DNA from: Chryseobacterium sp. Bi04
Lineage (GTDB): Bacteria > Bacteroidota > Bacteroidia > Flavobacteriales > Weeksellaceae
DNA length: 64,000 bases
Assembly (NCBI RefSeq): GCF_918698085.1
Contig: NZ_CAKKLP010000011.1
Span: forward strand, 62,001 to 126,000
Direction: 5' to 3'
This document shows, in pieces, positions 26,883 to 35,519 of this stretch. The translations under genes were made by a program, and so were the position numbers. The first letter of the stretch is position 1. Each line of letters opens with the position of its first letter. Below the pieces are notes generated by a model. The model was not told where the DNA came from, ran no database searches, and was given only the letters and a program-made list of their open reading frames with translations.

Positions 26883-28133
26883 ATGGAAAATATTGTCTCA
26901 TTTGTTTTAAAGGTTGCAAGTAGATGTAACCTCAACTGTTCTTACTGTTACATGTATAATCTGGGTGATAAAACCTATCTCTCTCAGCCTAAATTCATGT
27001 CTATGGAAACAATTACAGTTTTTGCCCAAAAACTACATGCATATTGCAGGGAAAAACAGGCAAAATATGTCCAGATTGTATTTCATGGCGGGGAACCTCT
27101 GTTGTGGGGTAAAGAAAATTATAAACAGGCCATCGAAATTTTTACAACTGTTGTTAAAGATGTGAATTTTGGCTTTGCAATGCAGACAAACGGTGTAAGC
27201 CTTACCCATGAATGGTATAAACTGTTTAAAGAACTTAATATACGGATAGGAATCAGCATGGACGGCCCCAAAGAGCATCATGACAGATACCGTGTATTTC
27301 ATAATGGAAAAGGATCATATGAAAAAGTAGTAAAGGCTATTGAGCTTGGAAAACAATATGGGATGAGTAATATCCTGTCCGTTGTTAATCTGAATATCTC
27401 TCCCTCAGAATTTTATCAGGAAGTGAAAAATTTAGGAGTACCAAGTTTTAATCTGTTATTACCGGATGGTCATTATGATAATTTACCCGATAGTTTCGAA
27501 AAATTAAAAGTAAATACATTGCATCATACTCCCTATGCTGACTGGCTGATTGAAATTTTCGAGATATGGAAAATGGATAGCGACAGACCTATGATCCGGT
27601 TTTTCCGGACATTGATTGAACTGATCATGGGAGAGCAGACAGGAGATCAAATGGTGGGAAGACTGAACAACGGTGTTGCTGTTTTGGAAACAAACGGAGC
27701 ACTGGAAGTGTCGGATTCTATCCGGGCCTGCTATGAAGGGATAACAAGAAACGATCTCAATATTCATACCCATTCTATTGATGACCTGAATAATGATCCG
27801 TTATTTGAGGTTTTCTTTCACAGTCATAATATGGTTAACGATATATGCCTGAGCTGCCCGATATATGATATATGTGGCGGTGGATTCCTGGGGAACCGCT
27901 ATTCTAATGAAGAGGGCTTTGATAACCCTACCATTTATTGCCATGATATGATAAAACTGGTTTCTCATATTCAAAATGATATCGTAAACAGCCTTCCGGA
28001 AGAAGTCTATGCTTCTTTGGATGCAAGCGAGGCTCATTATGAAGAAATCGTAGAAGAGCTAAAAGAAGAATCACTTATAAAAGCTCATGATGAAATAAAA
28101 AACAAATTAAAATCATTTAGTTTAGTATGTTAA
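26883..28133 (+). CDS. Radical SAM/SPASM peptide maturase (FxsB/XyeB-like)
   Basis: 416 residues. Radical SAM cluster motif CNLNCSYCYMYN (Cys15, 19, 22), the FHGGEPLL motif and GISMDGP follow in family order. The C-terminal auxiliary-cluster region reads CLSCPIYDICGGGFLGNRYS, then GFDNPTIYC, the signature of maturases such as FxsB, XyeB and GrrM that link an aromatic ring to a residue two positions on. An acidic helical tail follows. It begins 65 bases after the candidate precursor and overlaps the next gene by 7 bases. Family class is confident; chemistry is inferred. Confidence 0.88.
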   Translation: MENIVSFVLKVASRCNLNCSYCYMYNLGDKTYLSQPKFMSMETITVFAQKLHAYCREKQAKYVQIVFHGGEPLLWGKENYKQAIEIFTTVVKDVNFGFAMQTNGVSLTHEWYKLFKELNIRIGISMDGPKEHHDRYRVFHNGKGSYEKVVKAIELGKQYGMSNILSVVNLNISPSEFYQEVKNLGVPSFNLLLPDGHYDNLPDSFEKLKVNTLHHTPYADWLIEIFEIWKMDSDRPMIRFFRTLIELIMGEQTGDQMVGRLNNGVAVLETNGALEVSDSIRACYEGITRNDLNIHTHSIDDLNNDPLFEVFFHSHNMVNDICLSCPIYDICGGGFLGNRYSNEEGFDNPTIYCHDMIKLVSHIQNDIVNSLPEEVYASLDASEAHYEEIVEELKEESLIKAHDEIKNKLKSFSLVC

Positions 28134-28942
28134 GAAAAGGACTTCAATTATACAATAGCGGGATTGATAATATCGGACAGCAGATCTTAATCAATACCGG
28201 TACTGAATCGGCAGAGCATATTACAACTGTTGAATACTCCGGTAATGCTTTTATTCCCAAAAAAAGCTGGAGACCACTTACCCCAAAAGAGCACAGTATT
28301 ATCATGACCAATGATCATTTTAATCCGCTGTCCAAATCAGTTTCTATTGGAATAATTCCTCAAAAAGTAATTAATCTTATTAAAAAGTTACAATTATCAG
28401 AATGTAAAAGTCTGTTTGATATTGAACCCAAATTTCAGGAGAACGAAGAACTGGTTATTAAGATCAATAAAGAACTGGATGAGTTTTTGAAAAATAAATC
28501 TTCGGTTCAGCATTATAAATTCCATCGTATTGCCAAAGCCCAGCCTAACAGAGAAACGACCACTTTTCATTTTATAAATAAAGAATATATTCGATATACA
28601 GGTCTGCATATTGATGAGAGCAGGAAGTTTACTCCTCATACTGCTTATAAATCGGATAACAGGATATCGATTAATATCAGTAGCGAATCCCGCTATCTAT
28701 ACTATATCAATCTGAGTTTAAGACAAATTTATAAACTATACCACAGAAGAAAAATTACCACAGAAAATATTGTAGAAAATTTCTTACATGATTTTCCCGA
28801 TTATCCTGTAATCAGATTAGAAATAAAGCCTTATCAGTATTACATTGCCCCCACGGATAATTTTATCCATGACGGAAGTACATTAGGAAATAAAGAATTT
28901 GATATCACCATTGTTTACACAGGAAAATTTGATAACTATTAA
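28127..28942 (+). CDS. Putative iron-dependent oxygenase-like protein A of the peptide cluster
   Basis: 271 residues, not assigned to a family with certainty. GLHIDES (His161, Asp163) and, 85 residues later, APTDNFIHDGST (His248) give an H-x-D...H arrangement like the iron ligands of Fe(II)/2-oxoglutarate oxygenases, with NRISINISSESRY and the YYINLSLRQIY helix between. The arginine usually found ten residues after the last His is not obvious. It is paralogous to the next gene and translationally coupled to the radical SAM gene (ATG inside its last codons), so a tailoring role on the same peptide is likely. Confidence 0.5.
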   Translation: MLRKGLQLYNSGIDNIGQQILINTGTESAEHITTVEYSGNAFIPKKSWRPLTPKEHSIIMTNDHFNPLSKSVSIGIIPQKVINLIKKLQLSECKSLFDIEPKFQENEELVIKINKELDEFLKNKSSVQHYKFHRIAKAQPNRETTTFHFINKEYIRYTGLHIDESRKFTPHTAYKSDNRISINISSESRYLYYINLSLRQIYKLYHRRKITTENIVENFLHDFPDYPVIRLEIKPYQYYIAPTDNFIHDGSTLGNKEFDITIVYTGKFDNY

Positions 28943-28946
28943 TATT

Positions 28947-29825
28947 ATGGAAGTAAAAAGCGGCATAAAGATTTTTTGTAAGGATAAGGAATTTGAAGAA
29001 ACCGTAACAATTAATACCGGCAGCCATTCCGGTAAATACAGACAACCCACAAAAGTTTTATTTGGAGAGGCAGACTTCGAACCACAATATGAAGACGAAG
29101 CTTATCTTCCCAAAAGAGATTGGAAAAAAGTAGAGGGGCCGATTGTATCCAGGATTCGGACGACCCGCTTTCTAAAGGATTATAATACTGCTGCGATCGG
29201 AAAAATTCCTGCAAAGCTGCAAAATTTATGTAAGCAGCTTAACCTTCATGTTGCTACCAGTGAAAAGGAAGTTCTTGAATGTTTTTACAATAACAAAGAA
29301 ATCGTAGCACAGCTGAATGAAGGATTAAATGATTTTTTACAAAACCTTTCCGCGGATTACTCCTTTCACTGCATTGCAGCCGGTTATCCTAACTGTGAGA
29401 CTACTTCGGTAGACAGAAGAAATCTGCCGGAAGGATATCAACCCCATCAGATGAGGTTCATCGGTCTTCACAAAGATTCTTCCGACAGGAAAATGACGAT
29501 TGGATCATCTCACAAACATGGTAATCGTCTCACCATCAATCTTGGTCAGGAATCAAGATATTTCTTATTTATCAATCTGACCATGATCCAGATTTACAAT
29601 ATGCTGAAGAAAAAAATTGACGTAAAAAAAGAGAATATCAGTAATAAAAATATCATTGAGTATTTTTTTAAATATTTTCCTGATTATCCAGTACTTAAAA
29701 TAGAACAAAAACCCTATGATTTTTATATAGCTCCAACGGATAATTGTATTCACGACGGTTCTACATTAGACGCAAAGACTTTAGATATTACCATGGTATT
29801 TCTGGGACATTTTACCATGTCATAA
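28947..29825 (+). CDS. Putative iron-dependent oxygenase-like protein B of the peptide cluster
   Basis: 292 residues from the ATG at 28947; the frame is open to 28899 but that would overlap gene A. It shares with gene A the landmarks FIGLHKDSS (His175, Asp177), NRLTINLGQESRY, INLTMIQIY, FPDYPVLKIEQKPYDFYIAP and DNCIHDGST (His269). N-termini also align (VTINTGSHSG versus LINTGTESAE). Four bases separate the two genes. Same tentative H-x-D...H oxygenase reading; the two may act on different residues of the peptide or form a heteromer. Confidence 0.5.
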   Translation: MEVKSGIKIFCKDKEFEETVTINTGSHSGKYRQPTKVLFGEADFEPQYEDEAYLPKRDWKKVEGPIVSRIRTTRFLKDYNTAAIGKIPAKLQNLCKQLNLHVATSEKEVLECFYNNKEIVAQLNEGLNDFLQNLSADYSFHCIAAGYPNCETTSVDRRNLPEGYQPHQMRFIGLHKDSSDRKMTIGSSHKHGNRLTINLGQESRYFLFINLTMIQIYNMLKKKIDVKKENISNKNIIEYFFKYFPDYPVLKIEQKPYDFYIAPTDNCIHDGSTLDAKTLDITMVFLGHFTMS

Positions 29826-29969
29826 AATAAGGGATTAGAGTTTTAGAAGTGACATAAGCAATTGGTTTTTCATTTTCTCTGATTTCCGATATCTCACTGG
29901 AATTATTGCCGTAGCAAAAAGACTTTCCTATATTTATAGAACCAAACCATCATACAAAATCAGTTGATC

Positions 29970-31502
29970 ATGAAAAAAGTTCTTCTAATTATTTTAGGTA
30001 TTCTTGCTATCCTAGTTGCTGTATTACTTATTAAAACTTATACCTATCCGTTTAAGAAAAACACAGATGAAGCCAGAGAAGGATGGAAGCCTGTAAAAAA
30101 TGATTCTGCCCTAATAAGATTTTCCAACGGAATAAAAATTCCAACAGTATCAACCGGGAGTTTGGGAGAATTTAACTATACACCCTTTGATGAGTTTAAA
30201 GAATACCTGAAAATATCATATCCACTGGTGTATCAGAATACGGAGAACTTTGAAGTGAATAAATATGGATTGGTATTCAGGTTGAAAGGAAGTAATCCTG
30301 CTCTGGAGCCTATCCTGTTTCTTTCCCATATGGACGTTGTTCCTCCGGGAGACGCTGACGTGAAAAACAAAGAAGAAAATATATTCCGTCCCGATGATAA
30401 AGTATTGCCACCTGTTTCAAAAGTTGCTGAAGATTGGGATTATTCCCCTTTTGCAGGAGTCGTTGCCAATGGCAGGATTTATGGAAGAGGAGCAATAGAT
30501 ATGAAAGGTATGCTCTTCTCTCTGATGGAGTCTGTGAACAATTTGATTAAAAGTAAACAAACTCCACAACGGGATATTTACCTTGCCTTCGGTTTTGATG
30601 AAGAAGTAGGCGGCCAAAAAGGAGCCATTCAGATTGCTGATTATTTTAAGAAAAAAGGATTGAAGTTTGATGCCGTATATGATGAAGGAGGGTTGATTAT
30701 GCAAAAAGGAAGCGTAGCTGGAATAGATTCAGATGTCGCCGTGGTAGGATGTGCTGAAAAAGGATTTCTTTCTGCAAAAATAAAGGTAAAAGGGCTCGGT
30801 GGGCATTCATCCATGCCTCCCATGGAAAGTGCTATTGGAAAAGCTGCTGTTATTATGCAGCGCCTGGAAGATGATCAGATGAAGCCTGTCATTACCCCGC
30901 TAATTAAAGAGTTTTTTGATAATATCGGAGGTGCTATGCCGTTTACCAGCAGGCTTGCTATTGCCAATCAATGGCTTTTAAAACCTGTACTGTTATCTCA
31001 GCTTACTAAAAACAATACCACCAATGCATTGGTACGAACTACTACAGCTTTAACGATGATGAAAGGAAGCGACGGAACGAATGTTCTTTCTCCGGAAGTT
31101 GAATTTGTAGTTAATTTCAGGCTCCTTCCGGGAAATACGGTAAAAGATGTCAGAGAACATATTGCAAAAGTTACACAGGGTTTTGATGTTGAGGTGGAAG
31201 AAATTGATAATACGAGAGAAGCTTCAAAAATATCACCTACCAATACCAAAGCATACCAACTGATACAGGCTGGGATCAAAGAAATTCATCCTGGAGCTAT
31301 TGTTACTCCTTATCTTACAATGGCAGGTACAGATGCTGCCAAATATGAGATTGTGAGTAAAAATGTATATCGGTTCATGCCCATCAAAATCAATAGCTCA
31401 GAGCAGCAAAGCCTTCATAGTACCAACGAATATCTCAGTATAGAAAACTACCTGAAGATGATCCACTACTTTGAATTTATGATGAAGAACTATGACAAGT
31501 AA
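29970..31502 (+). CDS. M20 family peptidase (PM20D1/carboxypeptidase-S-like)
   Basis: 510 residues with an N-terminal membrane anchor (VLLIILGILAILVAVLLI). Zinc ligands and base of the M20 fold are in order: LFLSHMDVVPPGD, GRGAIDMKGML (bridging Asp), FGFDEEVGGQKGA (Glu-Glu) and the late TMAGTDAAKY / HSTNEYLSIENY. The lid domain has GLGGHSSMPP. Membrane-tethered, probably facing the periplasm; likely cleaves small peptides or N-acyl amino acids. The start at 29970 gives the usual Met-Lys-Lys anchor. Independent of the peptide cluster (144-base gap), though a peptide-processing link cannot be excluded. Confidence 0.9.
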   Translation: MKKVLLIILGILAILVAVLLIKTYTYPFKKNTDEAREGWKPVKNDSALIRFSNGIKIPTVSTGSLGEFNYTPFDEFKEYLKISYPLVYQNTENFEVNKYGLVFRLKGSNPALEPILFLSHMDVVPPGDADVKNKEENIFRPDDKVLPPVSKVAEDWDYSPFAGVVANGRIYGRGAIDMKGMLFSLMESVNNLIKSKQTPQRDIYLAFGFDEEVGGQKGAIQIADYFKKKGLKFDAVYDEGGLIMQKGSVAGIDSDVAVVGCAEKGFLSAKIKVKGLGGHSSMPPMESAIGKAAVIMQRLEDDQMKPVITPLIKEFFDNIGGAMPFTSRLAIANQWLLKPVLLSQLTKNNTTNALVRTTTALTMMKGSDGTNVLSPEVEFVVNFRLLPGNTVKDVREHIAKVTQGFDVEVEEIDNTREASKISPTNTKAYQLIQAGIKEIHPGAIVTPYLTMAGTDAAKYEIVSKNVYRFMPIKINSSEQQSLHSTNEYLSIENYLKMIHYFEFMMKNYDK

Positions 31503-31529
31503 TTCTTGTTGCAAATGGCTGCCATATTG

Positions 31530-31976
31530 CTATTTTATCTTTTTTATTTTACCGGGATTAACATATAAACTGCCCTCCTGACTTCCATGGGTGTAAAGAT
31601 TCATGGTCTCAAAATCAAGTACAGCAGATATACCCAATCCGCTTTTTTCAATCCACGAAATGAAAATCTTATTCTTATCTAATTGAGAATATACATATGT
31701 ATCGGTTTCTTCAGTGGCACCGGGATAATCCCCTTTAATTAATTTCCAATGGACTGTAGAATCTGAGGTTAATGTGATATGATAAGTATATTCCTTATAC
31801 TTCCATTCGTAAGTGCTGCCAATTAAATCCTGGATATTTACAGTATTGCGGGTTTTATTCGGTAATTCTTGCCTCTCATCAGTTTTTTGTTTCTCTGTAC
31901 ATGAGTTTGATAGCAGAGGAATGATCATCATTAAAAATAGGGTTAATAAATTCTTATTCATCAGATTTGTTTTCAT
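31530..31976 (-). CDS. Lipoprotein with MoaF-like fold
   Basis: 148 residues from the ATG at 31976 (Met10 of the longest frame); the ATG at 31961 is an alternative. A lipobox (MMIIPLLSNSC) is followed by a calycin-like beta pattern: GSTYEWKYKEYTYHITLTSD, TVHWKLIKGDYPGATEETD, and a FISWIEKSGLGISAVLDF strand pair, which resembles MoaF-related domains. Role unknown. Convergent with the M20 peptidase gene, with no clear hairpin between them. Confidence 0.55.
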   Translation of the reverse strand: MKTNLMNKNLLTLFLMMIIPLLSNSCTEKQKTDERQELPNKTRNTVNIQDLIGSTYEWKYKEYTYHITLTSDSTVHWKLIKGDYPGATEETDTYVYSQLDKNKIFISWIEKSGLGISAVLDFETMNLYTHGSQEGSLYVNPGKIKKIK

Positions 31977-32153
31977 TGTTTTTCTTTTGTATCTCTTTAT
32001 CAAATATCTGAAAGTTTAACCAAGCAAGCAAATAAAAGCTAATTTACTCTATTATATCATTGTTTTTAATGTTTTTATTATCCCTTAATTGTTGAGAAAT
32101 TCAAAATATTTTTAAATTAAAACAAGGCAAATATTCTGATTCATTTCTATAGA

Positions 32154-32280
32154 AGATAAAAAGGTTTATTATTTTAATGAAGCATTTTTTCGAAGAACTG
32201 AATGTCGGTTAGAGAATATGAAAAACACGTCAAGTTCTGTCGTATTCATCATATATATTTGTAAGACAAATTACAATATT
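32154..32280 (+). repeat. Duplicated promoter region, copy 1
   Basis: A 127-base region running up to the ATG at 32281 that resembles the region 33581-33709 before the next gene. Best-conserved blocks: AAGAACTGAATGTCGGT (32193) and AACACGTCAAGTT (32224). A -7 box TATATTTG lies at 32254-32261. The TGTCG motif starts 16 bases before the -7 box in both copies, arguing for a common regulator. Confidence 0.75.
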
Positions 32281-33507
32281 ATGATTTATACAGAAGATTT
32301 TTTCGCGCAAAACAGTCCTTATCCAAATGATGATTTGGTGCAGTTAGTTGATAATTTAACCAAGGAAAATGTCAATTACAAAAAAGTTACCGCTTGGATG
32401 AATGGTACTCCCATCAACTCGTCTAACGAAGCAAATTTAATTGATGGAAAAATTTATAGAAAAAAGGGAACTGATTATTATGTGAATACGCTCATTTTAT
32501 CAGGTTCAGAATTGAATGCCGGTCTTTTTGGAGTAAAAGCTGATGGGGTTACGGATGATTCCGATGCATTACAAAAAGCTTTTGATTTTTGTGGCAAGAA
32601 TGGATGGAAGCTGAAGCTGCCCATCGGGGAAATTGTTATAACAAAAAATATACAATGTGACATGCCTGCAAATCCCGATAAGGCTAATAAATTCCAACTC
32701 ATCGGATCTGGTGTTAATGTAACAGTTCTAAACTCTATTGGTACAACAGGAGGTTTACGGTTTGTTTCAAATAGTAGTGGAGGATCCAGTTATTTAACAA
32801 TTTCTGGTCTTACGATCAGAAGACCTTTTCCTAACAGTCCCGCTGCTGGAGGAGTTGGCATATATGTGAGTAATGTTATGGAAATTACAATAAAAGACGT
32901 TGAAGTATTCAAATTTAATTTAGGAATGCAAATAATGGATACATGTTCATCTCTTTTTGAAAATGTAAAAACCCATTGGGGCGATACAGGTTTCTATGGT
33001 GGGATGAGCAATATTACGCCTCCCAATTTGTTGACCTTCATCAATTGTCATTTTAATTCAAATGCTGTTAAAGGAGTAGAATTATATAGTGTACATAATG
33101 TGAAGTTCGATGGATGCGGGTTTGAAGGTAATTATGGAAATGCCTTAGAAGCCTCATTTGTAGGAGCTAATGGAAAGGTTGGGTTAAACTTAATCAACAG
33201 CTATTTTGAAGGAACTTCTAATGGTGTTGATATTTATTATACTTTAAATAGTGGGGGAACAGCGAATTTTATTGGTAATACATTTAATAGATTGACCAGC
33301 AGCATTTATACTTCAGTTTTTGTTCTATCAAATACTGCTGAAAAAAGTTACCTTAACTTTGTAGGAAATGGGTTTTTGAATGGAGGTAAATTTATTCCAA
33401 ACGGAGATAAACCTGCTGTTTTAATAACCGGAAATACAGCCAATATTCATTATACAGATACTAATTATTATGAAACAGCTTCAGATGAGCTCATCTGCCT
33501 TCCATAA
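32281..33507 (+). CDS. Right-handed beta-helix protein (pectate-lyase-superfamily / tailspike type)
   Basis: 408 residues from the ATG at 32281; an upstream in-frame ATG at 32218 lies before the promoter box and is rejected. After a polar N-terminal 80 residues comes the signature FGVKADGVTDDSDALQKAFD of the Pectate_lyase_3 superfamily, seen in glycan lyases and phage tailspikes, and then repeated beta-helix turns rich in Asn and Gly. No signal peptide is visible, which is unusual for a carbohydrate-acting enzyme. Expression is probably shared with the gene at 33710 through the duplicated promoter. Confidence 0.75.
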   Translation: MIYTEDFFAQNSPYPNDDLVQLVDNLTKENVNYKKVTAWMNGTPINSSNEANLIDGKIYRKKGTDYYVNTLILSGSELNAGLFGVKADGVTDDSDALQKAFDFCGKNGWKLKLPIGEIVITKNIQCDMPANPDKANKFQLIGSGVNVTVLNSIGTTGGLRFVSNSSGGSSYLTISGLTIRRPFPNSPAAGGVGIYVSNVMEITIKDVEVFKFNLGMQIMDTCSSLFENVKTHWGDTGFYGGMSNITPPNLLTFINCHFNSNAVKGVELYSVHNVKFDGCGFEGNYGNALEASFVGANGKVGLNLINSYFEGTSNGVDIYYTLNSGGTANFIGNTFNRLTSSIYTSVFVLSNTAEKSYLNFVGNGFLNGGKFIPNGDKPAVLITGNTANIHYTDTNYYETASDELICLP

Positions 33508-33546
33508 TATATAATGTAAAGAATATTCAAATATTTCTCAACTGTA

Positions 33547-33573
33547 AACCAGATCATTGATCTGGTTTTTTCT
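33547..33573 (+). terminator. Intrinsic terminator
   Basis: AAACCAGATCA / TGATCTGGTTT hairpin and TTTTTCTG directly after the beta-helix gene. Confidence 0.85.
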
Positions 33574-33580
33574 GTAAAAA

Positions 33581-33709
33581 AGATAAAAAGGATCATTATT
33601 TTGACACCGGTTTTGGAAAGAACTGAATGTCGGTCAGAGAATAAAATAAAAACACGTCAAGTTTTGTCGCATTACCGCAATAGCTTTGCCTTATCAAAAT
33701 TACAGAGCT
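33581..33709 (+). repeat. Duplicated promoter region, copy 2
   Basis: Counterpart of 32154-32280, two bases longer. AAGAACTGAATGTCGGT at 33618 and AACACGTCAAGTT at 33651 are identical to copy 1; the -7 box is TAGCTTTG at 33681-33688. Identity fades downstream of the -7 box. Confidence 0.75.
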
Positions 33710-34405
33710 ATGGAATTGCCATTTTACTTAAACTTTAAAGACTTTGAAAGTTATTATTACGACAACCTTGAAAAATGGTTCGAAGAATATCATAATACGA
33801 GTGAAACAGATTATCTGAAAGCCTTTGCAGCCTTGTATAGTCCTTATATCTATTACAATTTTGCAGAAGACAGGGTACAGGCAGATGCTTCCATTGAGAT
33901 TAAAGACTGTTTTTTTCCTTATCATGAAAAAATTGGAATCTCTTTTTGTACAAGCTATGATAATGGGAAATCCCCTAAAAAAGGAATGAGCCATGTATTT
34001 GAATGGAAAACCATTTCGATGATGGAATATGCTCAGCATATTTTGGATAAAATAAACAGATATTGCTCAAAAAACAGCAAAGCCCTGAATGGCGGTAAAA
34101 ATATCCTGGATTATATCAATGATTACGAAATTATCACTTCGAGGGAAGGAGCTGGATATTGTGTCAATTACAACAAACACCAGACGGCTGTTCCTTTCCT
34201 GAAAGCTTATCTTCCTTATTATGGGCAAACGGTTAATATGGCGGTATATCGGGATTTTATTTTCTCTCTTGTAGAAATAGCAGAATTTATCGATCAGAAA
34301 CTGAAAACAGTACTGGCCTTTGAACATACCATCTACGCACAGTCAAGATCAGAAGCTAAATTTAAAGTACAGATGAGCCGGCAGTTTCTTACCATATGCA
34401 ATTAA
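33710..34405 (+). CDS. Hypothetical protein co-regulated with the beta-helix gene
   Basis: 231 residues, starting at the ATG at 33710 because the promoter box at 33681 excludes earlier starts. No signal peptide or membrane helix. The sequence is rich in Tyr, Phe and Asn (FYLNFKDFESYYYDNLEKWF near the start, YSPYIYYNFAEDR, YEIITSREGAGYCVNYNKHQ) and looks like a soluble alpha/beta protein. I do not recognise the family. Its only contextual clue is the promoter that matches that of the beta-helix gene. Confidence 0.6.
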   Translation: MELPFYLNFKDFESYYYDNLEKWFEEYHNTSETDYLKAFAALYSPYIYYNFAEDRVQADASIEIKDCFFPYHEKIGISFCTSYDNGKSPKKGMSHVFEWKTISMMEYAQHILDKINRYCSKNSKALNGGKNILDYINDYEIITSREGAGYCVNYNKHQTAVPFLKAYLPYYGQTVNMAVYRDFIFSLVEIAEFIDQKLKTVLAFEHTIYAQSRSEAKFKVQMSRQFLTICN

Positions 34406-34466
34406 ATTTAAACCAAACATTCATACTAATTATATTGTTGAAAGACCTTGAGGTTTTTCAAACAAA

Positions 34467-34497
34467 GATCCCGGTCAGGAATGATCGGGATTTTTTT
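34467..34497 (+). terminator. Intrinsic terminator
   Basis: ATCCCGGTC / GATCGGGAT stem (one wobble) followed by TTTTTTAT. Confidence 0.8.
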
Positions 34498-34512
34498 ATG
34501 ATATCAAATAGA

Positions 34513-35319
34513 TTAGTTCTTATGATAAGGTATATTCCAGATAAGATCCGCAGCAAGATAATGAACTCCACCATGGTGAATGCTCCTGCTGTCTCTGATG
34601 AGATCATTCATATAGCCCACGTCTACTGTAAAAGGAGTATTTGGAATATTAAACATATAATAGGCTGCAATACGCATTTCACGATATCCAAAAGAAGTCC
34701 ACTGTGGATCCGGTTCATTAAGATGGCTTATAGAAAATAAGGCTTCGGCACTTACTGCTAATTTCTGGTTGTTCTTTGGTGATAAATTATACGTCAGCTG
34801 GCTTTTAATACGGGTTCTCAATTGGAAATCTTCTTCCACCTTGCTGAAATCAGCAGCGAAAAATTTTCTGAATTCCTGTCGGACCGTATTTTTTAATTTC
34901 CACTTTTTTCCAAGATCAAAAGTATAGGCATATCTTCCGTAGATCCTGAATTCCTGTTCTGTATTTTCTTTTTCGTAAGGAGCACTGCTTTCATATTGAG
35001 GCTGACGGCGGTAGCTAAGGGCATAGCTGTATTGCTGATGAGGTGCAAAAGAATGGTAGACCTCATGGTTTACAACAAGAATAGCCTGTTTAGAAAGTAG
35101 GTTGTTATTGTCCGGACTGCTTTTACGTCCTATTGCAATATAACTTAAAGCCTGTTTTTTTCCTAATGAGTCCAGTTGGCGCTTTACTCCAAAAGCTGTC
35201 CATAACGCTGTATTGGCATCACCCAGCCCCGGTGGACTGATCTGTGCCTTTAATAATACATTTCCTGTAAAACCTATTAAAAATAAGGCTGCTAAAATTT
35301 TCTTTATACTAAACATCAT
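34513..35319 (-). CDS. DUF2490-like outer-membrane beta-barrel protein
   Basis: 268 residues when started at the ATG at 35319, giving a proper signal (IKKILAALFLIGFTGNVLLKAQ); a longer frame reaches 35394. The mature part has alternating hydrophobic strands and aromatic girdles (ALWTAFGVKRQLD, QYSYALSYRRQPQYE, IYGRYAYTFDLGKKW, EFRIYGRY) and ends like a small barrel, which fits DUF2490 proteins of Bacteroidota. Function unknown. Monocistronic. Confidence 0.6.
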   Translation of the reverse strand: MMFSIKKILAALFLIGFTGNVLLKAQISPPGLGDANTALWTAFGVKRQLDSLGKKQALSYIAIGRKSSPDNNNLLSKQAILVVNHEVYHSFAPHQQYSYALSYRRQPQYESSAPYEKENTEQEFRIYGRYAYTFDLGKKWKLKNTVRQEFRKFFAADFSKVEEDFQLRTRIKSQLTYNLSPKNNQKLAVSAEALFSISHLNEPDPQWTSFGYREMRIAAYYMFNIPNTPFTVDVGYMNDLIRDSRSIHHGGVHYLAADLIWNIPYHKN

Positions 35320-35519
35320 GAATAACTTCTTCACTATTGATTGTAATTTTTGTGAGAACCTAAGAATAAATGATTTCCGGAAAGAGTATTTCATAGTACA
35401 AAATTATGATGTTCCATGTGCTCACTGCTTACTTAGATTCCCTTAATACTATTTAAAAACATGACAAAATTAACAGGTGATTTAGGAATAATTTAGGAAT
35501 CCGGGATCTGTAAAAATTT

